Below, piece by piece: positions 7,597 through 12,975 of a stretch of DNA of 12,975 nt. How positions within the stretch are numbered: the first letter of the stretch is position 1; every line of letters starts with the position of its first letter. Source of the stretch: Bacteroidales bacterium. GTDB taxonomy: Bacteria > Bacteroidota > Bacteroidia > Bacteroidales > Paludibacteraceae. The DNA is taken from assembly GCA_900771035.1 (NCBI GenBank), contig CAAGML010000023.1, positions 1 through 12,975 of the forward strand. Direction: 5' to 3'. The notes below the pieces were generated by a model. The model ran no database searches, had not been told where the DNA came from, and saw nothing but the letters and a program-made list of their open reading frames with translations. Made by a program: the position numbers and the translations under genes.

Positions 7597-8835
7597 ATCT
7601 TCGTCTGTTTGCGGCGTATATTGATAGATAAAGACAAGGTTCATGGTCGCAAGAGGATTACCGTTGGAGAAGATAATCTTGACAGGAATGGTTTGAGGTT
7701 CGCCCAAATCCTCATCTGGAATCATGACATGGTGCTGTACCGGATAGGTTTCGCTCTGTCCAAATTCGAAAGGTCCCCAGTGACCACTTCCCGTAAAGTC
7801 TGTGCGACATTCTCCGAACACGCACATTGAGTAGATATAATCGGCAAAAGCAGGGTCACGCTCCTCGTCAAGGCAGAAATCAACGGCGGACTGGTCGTCG
7901 ATGTTTACGTTGAAGTGTGAAACCATCTCGCCATACTCAAAGTGGGAGACGTAGATAGTATCGTTGTTTTTGTACTCGATTTCGTTATTTTCGTCAGTAA
8001 CGGTGAAGAAACCAGGATTCTTGACAGGAGCCGCAGCACCAATTTCAGTCTCGGCACACTGCAATACCTCATGAGTCTCGCCGTCAATGAGGGCTGCAAC
8101 GACAACATAATGTTTGCCGACAAGAGGGTCGAGGGTAAACTCGCCCGAAGCTGTAGCCTTGTCATCGAAATCGAACGCAAGAAACTCACCCCAAATGTTG
8201 CCATCGCCATTGAGGCAACGACGGAAGACATGACGGTGCATGTATTCATGCTCTTCGCCTTGCTGAGTGAGTTGTGGAGCCACGATGCTGTCCTCGACCA
8301 ACCAGACAAGCAGATGCTCGTTGGCTGAGGTCAGACCTTGGATACATTCGGCGTTAACGGTATAAGAGTATTCGTCAGCCTTGACTTCCAGAGTGTAGTG
8401 TGTCGTGTCGTTTATCCTGTTGAGAACGGCGGCAGCCCAACGGTCAAAAGAGTTGAGATACTCACCTCTGTACTTTTTCATATCAATGACACCTTTTGGA
8501 AGTCCTGTGCCAAGGGAACCACCGAAAGCCTTGAAATAATCCATAGCCTCTTTCGAAGCAAACTCAGGTCCTTCGGTGCCAGGGTCAGTGAAGGTCATCC
8601 CTTCGGGGTGCATTGAGACAACGATGCAGTTTTCGGGATAAGCCTCGGCAATCTGGCGGGCGTTCTCTGCCGCATCAGGGCAGTTTACACATCGCCAACC
8701 GGTGAAATCCATGAGAAGGACTCTTCGCTCGGAAGTCTCGGTTTTTCCAACAGGCTCGAAACGGTCATCTTGTTTGATGACATCGCAGGCTGCAAACGCA
8801 AATATGGCGACAAGCGCAAATAAAATCTTTTTCAT
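7594..8835 (-). CDS. Omp28-related outer-membrane lipoprotein with thioredoxin-like CVNC motif
   Basis: This 413-residue lipoprotein starts at ATG 8835, 11 bases after the DUF6029 gene. The signal peptide ends in AFAAC, giving a lipidated Cys at residue 17, followed by DVIKQDDRFEP. The acidic pair there might act as a surface-exposure signal, but this is only inference. Residues 38-75 (RRVLLMDFTGWRCVNCPDA, then AYPENCIVVSMHPEGM) match the start of the Omp28-related family, whose N-terminal part has a thioredoxin-like fold. The CVNC pair is at 49 and 52. The rest of the protein (about 80-413) is beta-rich and contains LLVWLVEDSIVAPQ, then a tail of strands ending in IFSNGNPLATMNLVFIYQY. Omp28 was described as an outer-membrane protein of Porphyromonas gingivalis, and its exact role is not settled. 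A redox or binding function together with the TlpA-like protein upstream is plausible from the cluster, but unproven. Confidence 0.88.
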   Translation of the reverse strand: MKKILFALVAIFAFAACDVIKQDDRFEPVGKTETSERRVLLMDFTGWRCVNCPDAAENARQIAEAYPENCIVVSMHPEGMTFTDPGTEGPEFASKEAMDYFKAFGGSLGTGLPKGVIDMKKYRGEYLNSFDRWAAAVLNRINDTTHYTLEVKADEYSYTVNAECIQGLTSANEHLLVWLVEDSIVAPQLTQQGEEHEYMHRHVFRRCLNGDGNIWGEFLAFDFDDKATASGEFTLDPLVGKHYVVVAALIDGETHEVLQCAETEIGAAAPVKNPGFFTVTDENNEIEYKNNDTIYVSHFEYGEMVSHFNVNIDDQSAVDFCLDEERDPAFADYIYSMCVFGECRTDFTGSGHWGPFEFGQSETYPVQHHVMIPDEDLGEPQTIPVKIIFSNGNPLATMNLVFIYQYTPQTDED

Positions 8836-8846
8836 AATCTACATAG

Positions 8847-10592
8847 TTAGAATTGAACGAAGTAGCCGACAGTCAGACCTTTCTGTGCAGGAATCTGACG
8901 GCAGACACCACCGTTGCAGTTGTAGCCCTCTTTCGCACGGAGGTAAGCTAACTGTACACGGTGAGGGCCGTGAGAGTATGCAAAAGTGATGTTATAGTAG
9001 TTTATGTCACTACGGAAATAGTAGTTGTCAGAAGCGGAAATCATAAAGTCCTTGAACAAAGAAAGTTCGACAAGACCAAAGACGTTGTTGCCGTAATCAT
9101 GTCCGCCAATCTCGTAATCCTCTTTTGACTGGGTGGTGTATTGATACTGACCCTCAATGCGGAGGTTCACATTCTTGCTGCACTTGATTTGGAAATCGGT
9201 GACGATGGTGTGAGCCTGGAGAAACTCGCCATGACCGCGGATTACCTCCTGATTGTAACGTTGGTACATATAGAGGGCAATCATCGAGAAGTTCTTGGTT
9301 ATACGCTTGTTGAACTCAAGGTGCGCGTCAAGGTAATACTCGTCGCCCGTACTGAAGAACTTGGAGGTATAGACATCCGTACCCCAAAGCGTTCCACGGA
9401 CTTTTGCAACCGTATCTTTGTCAAGGCCGAGAATATATGTTCCACGGAGTTTGAATGTCGTGCCATACTTTCCGCCCATAGCAGTCTTAGGTTTGAACTT
9501 ATAGGCTAATTCCAACTGGTATGCCCACTCGCCGTTTGCCTGAGTGGCATATGGAAGGTTGCTTGCACAAGCGTAAGTGTGAGTATAACCAAAAGCAGGC
9601 ATATTATTGAGATTTCCAGCCGTTGCGCCAAGACCGCGATCAGAACGAAAGACCATATTCTCAGAGCGTTTGACCTGAGCGAGGATACTCATACCTTTCT
9701 GGGAATAGCCGAGAGATGCGAAAAGAGCCTGACCAGGACGGTAGCTGTAGTCGTTTTCGGCGGTAGGGTCGTTAGCCTTGTAAGCATACTCCAACATTGC
9801 ACGCCATCCTGCGTGAGAGAAGTCGGCACGAACCTCGCCCGCACCAACGAATTTAGGAAGAACCAGACGATAGCCGCCTGTGTTGTCCATAATCACAATT
9901 TCCTCGTCCTCATTATATTTAGAGACAAACGAGCCGCCGAGACGAAGATGGTAGTCATTGTCCATCATAAACTGTGACCACTGGTCGATGTCAAGGTCGA
10001 GGTTGAAGCCCATCATACCGTTCTTCGAGAAGTCAAAGCCGTAGGCATTGTCTTTGTTGAAGTTGAAGTACTGACGCTGCATACCTCCGAGAGCCTTGAA
10101 AGTGATACCCTTGTATGGGGTAAGTATGACACGTGCGCCACGGATTGCGTTGTCAACACCAAGGGTGCGTTCCTCGTATGCACGGAAAAGCATGCCGGAA
10201 CCAAACTGGTCGTAGATGTCGCCGACTGTCACATTGAAATATTTGTAACCGCCAGAGACATAGAGACCTTTGATGCCACCACCGGCGAAGCCCTGTTCAA
10301 AACCAGGGAGAGGTTTGTGCATCAACTCAAGACGCGCGCCAGCGTTGACGTATGTTGACGTGAGATTGAGGTTCAGGTATGAGTTGCTGAGGAATGGGTC
10401 GTCGGCAGTTGCGCCAATGGCCTTATCCTCCTCGGGTACAAGAATGTCTGTCTGGAAGGAGCCATGCAGCTGCACGGAACTCTCCTTCTTCTCCTTCTTG
10501 CCTTGTTTGACTGCCACGGAGTCAACAGACTCGGTGGCGAAAAGCGAAACAGACAGAGCAAGAATGGTTATTACGCTGAAAATCCTTTTCAT
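8847..10592 (-). CDS. DUF6029 family outer-membrane beta-barrel protein
   Basis: This 581-residue protein starts at ATG 10592, overlapping the TlpA-like stop by one base (TAATG). It has a signal peptide (cleavage near SLFA, residue 19) and then a short lysine-rich stretch (KQGKKEKKE). The body consists of many amphipathic strands with aromatic girdles. The motif region GDIYDQFGSG (124-133) and YEERTLGVDNAIRG (139-152) is what I associate with DUF6029 proteins of Bacteroidota. It ends in GLTVGYFVQF, with the terminal phenylalanine expected of a barrel inserted by the BAM machinery. Its length suits a barrel of roughly 20 or more strands. The substrate is unknown. From position, it probably works with the thioredoxin-like and Omp28-related proteins encoded on either side. 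It could be a pore or an outer-membrane anchor for the lipoproteins. The DUF name is from memory of the motif and could be checked with a profile search. Confidence 0.85.
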   Translation of the reverse strand: MKRIFSVITILALSVSLFATESVDSVAVKQGKKEKKESSVQLHGSFQTDILVPEEDKAIGATADDPFLSNSYLNLNLTSTYVNAGARLELMHKPLPGFEQGFAGGGIKGLYVSGGYKYFNVTVGDIYDQFGSGMLFRAYEERTLGVDNAIRGARVILTPYKGITFKALGGMQRQYFNFNKDNAYGFDFSKNGMMGFNLDLDIDQWSQFMMDNDYHLRLGGSFVSKYNEDEEIVIMDNTGGYRLVLPKFVGAGEVRADFSHAGWRAMLEYAYKANDPTAENDYSYRPGQALFASLGYSQKGMSILAQVKRSENMVFRSDRGLGATAGNLNNMPAFGYTHTYACASNLPYATQANGEWAYQLELAYKFKPKTAMGGKYGTTFKLRGTYILGLDKDTVAKVRGTLWGTDVYTSKFFSTGDEYYLDAHLEFNKRITKNFSMIALYMYQRYNQEVIRGHGEFLQAHTIVTDFQIKCSKNVNLRIEGQYQYTTQSKEDYEIGGHDYGNNVFGLVELSLFKDFMISASDNYYFRSDINYYNITFAYSHGPHRVQLAYLRAKEGYNCNGGVCRQIPAQKGLTVGYFVQF

Positions 10593-10594
10593 TA
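10590..10594 (-). other. TAATG stop/start overlap
   Basis: On the minus strand the TAA of the TlpA-like gene and the ATG of the DUF6029 gene share one base, giving TAATG. This predicts translational coupling of the two products and supports ATG 10592 as the true start of the DUF6029 gene. Confidence 0.75.
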
Positions 10595-11071
10595 TTTGGC
10601 GTTCTTACGGAGTATTTCTATAATGTTTTCCTCTGAACCGTCTGTGTAACCGGTGTGAGCCTCGATGACATTGCCCTCGCCGTCAAGGATGAAGAGGGAA
10701 GGAACCATCTGTACGTTCATGGCGCGCTTGAAGTCACCGTTAGGGTCAAGAAGGACTTGGAAATCCCATCCCTTTGAGTCAACAAGGGGTTTAACCTTGG
10801 CGACGTTCTGACCTTCGTCGATAGAGACGAGAATCATCTTGACGCCAGTCTCCTCCTGCCAGTCAATGTAGTTGTCGTTGATGGCCTCAAGCTCACGCAT
10901 ACAAGGTTTGCACCAAGTGGCGAAGAAACTGATGATGAACGGTTTGCCGTCGTTCAGAAGTTCGGCGGTGTTAACCACATTTCCGTTGATGTCCTTGAGT
11001 TGAACTGAAGGGAGTGCGTTAGATGCCACGGAAATAAGGGCAAGAAGAGCGATAAGTAGTGTCTTTTTCAT
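10592..11071 (-). CDS. TlpA-like thioredoxin-fold protein (periplasmic)
   Basis: This 159-residue protein starts at ATG 11071. A signal peptide (hydrophobic core, likely cleaved after SNA near residue 19) is followed by one thioredoxin fold. The active site FFATWCKPC puts the redox pair at Cys54 and Cys57. The fold continues with a strand ILVSIDEG (80-87), LLDPNGDF and the cis-proline loop MVPSLFIL (Pro124). It ends with GYTDGSEENIIEIL. These are the marks of TlpA/ResA-type thiol-disulfide reductases, which act in the periplasm to reduce or exchange disulfides, for example in cytochrome c maturation or in repairing envelope proteins. No additional domain is present, and the length is typical of a single-domain member. 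It is the first gene of the envelope cluster and lies 30 bases after the DAHP synthase stop. The reducing or oxidising direction in vivo is not visible from the sequence. Confidence 0.93.
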   Translation of the reverse strand: MKKTLLIALLALISVASNALPSVQLKDINGNVVNTAELLNDGKPFIISFFATWCKPCMRELEAINDNYIDWQEETGVKMILVSIDEGQNVAKVKPLVDSKGWDFQVLLDPNGDFKRAMNVQMVPSLFILDGEGNVIEAHTGYTDGSEENIIEILRKNAK

Positions 11072-11101
11072 ATTGTTCGTTTTTTTAAGTTCTATGTTTT
11101 T

Positions 11102-11857
11102 TTAGATTATGGTTTTGCCAATGGCCTTTGCTATCGGGAGGAGAGAGGTGTAGAGTGTCTCAAACTGCCGCATATCAAGTTGCTGCCGTGCGTCGGAGAG
11201 GGCTTTTGAGGGCTCGGGATGGATTTCAATCATCAGTCCGTCAATACCCATGGCAACGCTTGCGCGGGCAAGGTCAGGAATCCCGTAAGCAAGTCCCATG
11301 GCGTGTGAGGGGTCAACTATGATTGGGAATTGCGTATTCTCTTTCAGCCACGAGACACCGCAGAGGTCAAGTGTGAAGCGGGTGTTGTTCTCGAAAGAGC
11401 GGATGCCTCGTTCGCAGAGGATAATGTCGTCATTGCCCCTTGATGAGATAAATTCGGCAGCGCTTACTAACTCTTTGACTGTCGCAGCGAAGTTTCGTTT
11501 AAGGACGACTGTTTTTTTTAATTCGCCGCATGCCAGAAGGAGGTCGTTGTCGAACATGCTCTTTGCGCCAATCTGTATTATGTCAGCTGTTTCGGCGACT
11601 TCGTCAAGGTGTTTTGTGTCGCGCACCTCTGTGATGACTGTCAGATTGTATTTCCTGCGCATTTCGGACATAATACGCAGACCCTCAGAGCCGAGACCAC
11701 GGAATGTGTTGCAGGATGTACGGGGTTTGAAACATCCGCCACGCAGATGGGTTATGCCGAGACGATGCAATGTCTGACAGACAGTATCCATTTGTCCGTA
11801 GGACTCGACGGCACAAGGACCGGCAATGATGGTGGTATGTTCAGTACGTGAAATCAT
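11102..11857 (-). CDS. aroF: 3-deoxy-7-phosphoheptulonate (DAHP) synthase, type I-beta, stand-alone
   Basis: This 251-residue cytoplasmic enzyme joins phosphoenolpyruvate and erythrose 4-phosphate to make DAHP, the first step of the shikimate pathway to aromatic amino acids. The start is ATG 11857. Family motifs are all present in order: GPCAVES (13-19), RGGCFKPRTS (39-48), TEVRD (76-80), DIIQIGAKSM (92-101), VVLKRNFAAT (117-126), ILCERGIRSFE (146-156), VDPSHAMG (181-188), IEIHPEP (210-216) and SDARQQL (221-227). The metal ligands expected in I-beta enzymes are visible as Cys15, His185, Glu211 and Asp222. The KPRTS sequence argues against the related KDO8P synthase, which has a different sequence there. 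The length fits a bare catalytic barrel: there is no ACT, ferredoxin-like or chorismate mutase domain, though some Bacteroidota enzymes are fused to chorismate mutase. Feedback control is therefore probably not built in. A strong hairpin lies 9 bases before the start codon. Confidence 0.95.
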   Translation of the reverse strand: MISRTEHTTIIAGPCAVESYGQMDTVCQTLHRLGITHLRGGCFKPRTSCNTFRGLGSEGLRIMSEMRRKYNLTVITEVRDTKHLDEVAETADIIQIGAKSMFDNDLLLACGELKKTVVLKRNFAATVKELVSAAEFISSRGNDDIILCERGIRSFENNTRFTLDLCGVSWLKENTQFPIIVDPSHAMGLAYGIPDLARASVAMGIDGLMIEIHPEPSKALSDARQQLDMRQFETLYTSLLPIAKAIGKTII

Positions 11858-11866
11858 GATAAAATA

Positions 11867-11905
11867 AGGGTATGGACAGAGGTCTCGTCACCCTGTCCAT
11901 ACCCT
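11867..11905 (-). terminator. perfect 12-13 bp inverted repeat, probable terminator or attenuator
   Basis: GGGTATGGACAG (11868-11879) is fully complementary to CTGTCCATACCC (11893-11904). An extra A-T pair extends the stem to 13, and the loop is 13 bases. On the minus strand the stem is followed by TATTTTATC and then, 9 bases from the stem, the ATG of the DAHP synthase gene. This fits an intrinsic terminator of the GH16-like gene. On the plus strand the other side is also T-rich (TACATTTATTTTATTT), so it could work in both directions. Because it lies so close to a start codon it could instead control translation of the DAHP synthase. Confidence 0.7.
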
Positions 11906-11914
11906 ACATTTATT

Positions 11915-12975
11915 TTATTTAAGTTTGAATACCTGTACGTGGTCAACTTCCAAAGTGGCGTTGCCACCAGTCATTGCGTCAGGAATGAACGAGTTGAACA
12001 TTGGGAAGAGGTCTTCGTTAGGGACAACGGCGGAAGTGCGGAAGACTTCGAGGTTGTTTATGTACCATACGAGGGAGTTGTCGTTCCACTCCACCTCATA
12101 GTAATACCATTTCTCAGGGTTGATACCCTTGATAATCTCGTGTGTGTATTGGATGTTGCCGTTGGCATTGTAATATACACCGACCTCAAGCTTGCCACCG
12201 TTGTTTTTGATGACATTGATGTGAGGTGTCTTGTGGTCGCCTACGAGCCAGAAAGCGTGGCAGACATTGTTGCTGCCGGTGAAGCGCATCTTGGCACGGA
12301 AAAGTCCCTTGTTGGTGTGGATTGCGTCATAACCATTTATCACGTCGGAGGTGTAATCGTAGTCCTTCATGACGAAACCACGAGCGGGATGCCATGCGGG
12401 AGCCTGCATTTTCTCAGCCTTTGTGTTGATTACGAGGGCACCGTTGAGCTGAACGTTTTTGCCTCCGTTGTTAGCCTGACGCTCGTTGAGGAACGAGTGG
12501 ACGCTCTTGAGTTGGTCAGAGATATAGCGGAAGCCTGGTTTCCAAGCACCTTCTTTCAGTTTCTGGTATGCGAAATGGTCATCGAAAACCTCCTGGAAAT
12601 TGTCAATGAAAGCGAAACGCTTGTAGTTGCACTTGAGGAAGAACACGATGTCCGGGTTTTTGGAGATTTCGGCAAGACGCTGTTCTTTGCGGTATTCCTC
12701 GGTGGTCTCATAACGTTTAGGGTTTGACCAGAAGTCATTACGCTGTTTGAAATCGGCAGTGTTGACTTTTGCCTTGAGTTCCTCAAACTCCTTGATAATG
12801 TACGAGTCGTTCAGACGGAGATAGAGTTTATAGTCGTCGGAATTCTCGAAATTCTTGAGACGGGTAAGTTCCGGAGACTCCTTGACGGCTTTTGCGTCGT
12901 TGAGTTTGGCGGCATCAGGTTTCTGCTTGAAAGCGAGATATTCGGCAAGAGTGCCGTTCTTCTGGATTTCGTAGA
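11915..12975 (-). CDS. GH16-like (concanavalin A-fold) protein, 5' end outside the window; catalytic motif missing
   Basis: Partial gene: the reading frame is open to the window edge, with 352 residues visible and the start outside. Visible residues 1-125 or so are highly charged and probably helical, with phrases such as KESPELTRLKNF and EEYRKEQRLAEISKNPD. From about 125 on, the protein matches the laminarinase-like GH16 fold: YTSDVINGYDA, GLFRAKMRFTG, CHAFWLVGD, PEKWYYYEVEWNDN, WYINNLEVFRTS and a final LEVDHVQVFKLK. In active GH16 enzymes the strand after AFWL carries ExDxxE. Here the place is held by HINVIK, so none of the three acids is present. It may therefore bind carbohydrate without cutting it, or act differently. 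A GTG at 12646 could be taken for a start, but the frame clearly continues upstream. The hairpin after the stop probably ends its transcript. Confidence 0.85.
   Translation of the reverse strand, partial: YEIQKNGTLAEYLAFKQKPDAAKLNDAKAVKESPELTRLKNFENSDDYKLYLRLNDSYIIKEFEELKAKVNTADFKQRNDFWSNPKRYETTEEYRKEQRLAEISKNPDIVFFLKCNYKRFAFIDNFQEVFDDHFAYQKLKEGAWKPGFRYISDQLKSVHSFLNERQANNGGKNVQLNGALVINTKAEKMQAPAWHPARGFVMKDYDYTSDVINGYDAIHTNKGLFRAKMRFTGSNNVCHAFWLVGDHKTPHINVIKNNGGKLEVGVYYNANGNIQYTHEIIKGINPEKWYYYEVEWNDNSLVWYINNLEVFRTSAVVPNEDLFPMFNSFIPDAMTGGNATLEVDHVQVFKLK

Noticed and set aside
12644..12646. GTG as the start of the GH16-like gene
   Set aside because: The frame stays open for at least 109 more codons to the window edge with protein-like, charged sequence, so this valine is internal and the gene is 5'-partial.
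11939..12727. 262-codon open frame on the plus strand opposite the GH16-like gene
   Set aside because: The minus-strand frame has a clear GH16-like domain that covers the same DNA. The plus-strand product has no recognisable motif and is Val/Glu-rich, as expected from an antisense frame.

Overview
The window reads as chromosomal DNA from a Bacteroidota bacterium, most likely of the order Bacteroidales. The support is a giant exported repeat protein ending in what looks like a type IX secretion (T9SS, type A) sorting domain, a DUF6029-type outer-membrane protein, an Omp28-related lipoprotein, a TlpA-like thioredoxin, one promoter-like element of the Bacteroidota type (TAnnTTTG), and no Shine-Dalgarno sequences that stand out before the starts. 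All eight genes lie on the minus strand, so transcription runs from the high to the low coordinates. I saw no tRNA, rRNA, CRISPR array, transposase or attachment site.

In transcription order: (1) 11915-12975 is the 3' part of a gene whose start lies outside the window. It encodes a charged, probably helical segment followed by a GH16-like concanavalin-A-fold domain in which the usual catalytic acids are missing. (2) A perfect 12-bp inverted repeat separates it from 11102-11857, a stand-alone type I-beta DAHP synthase, the first enzyme of the shikimate pathway. (3) Then comes a compact four-gene envelope cluster: a TlpA-like thioredoxin (10592-11071), a DUF6029 outer-membrane protein (8847-10592), an Omp28-related lipoprotein with a CVNC motif (7594-8835) and a lipoprotein with two similar halves (6620-7594). 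Two of its junctions overlap by one base (TAATG and TGATG) and the third gap is 11 bases, so it is probably co-transcribed and partly translationally coupled.

(4) An AT-rich gap of about 370 bases (6251-6619) carries a direct repeat and a promoter-like box. (5) The final unit is an outer-membrane beta-barrel protein (5330-6250) followed after 12 bases by a 1716-residue secreted protein (167-5317). The large protein has a signal peptide, about 28 tandem units of about 51 residues (core GCDS...L.L.V), a roughly 190-residue non-repeat region and the T9SS-like tail. The units follow a three-unit higher-order period that is easy to read in the sequence. The protein has roughly 60 cysteines and lies beside an operon with two thioredoxin-like CxxC proteins. 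A link between the two is an inference, not something the sequence proves.

Nothing here is a textbook defence or mobile system. The most unusual items are the three-unit architecture of the giant repeat protein, the GH16-like protein lacking its catalytic motif, the hairpin placed almost on the DAHP synthase start codon, and the translationally coupled thioredoxin/outer-membrane/lipoprotein operon.
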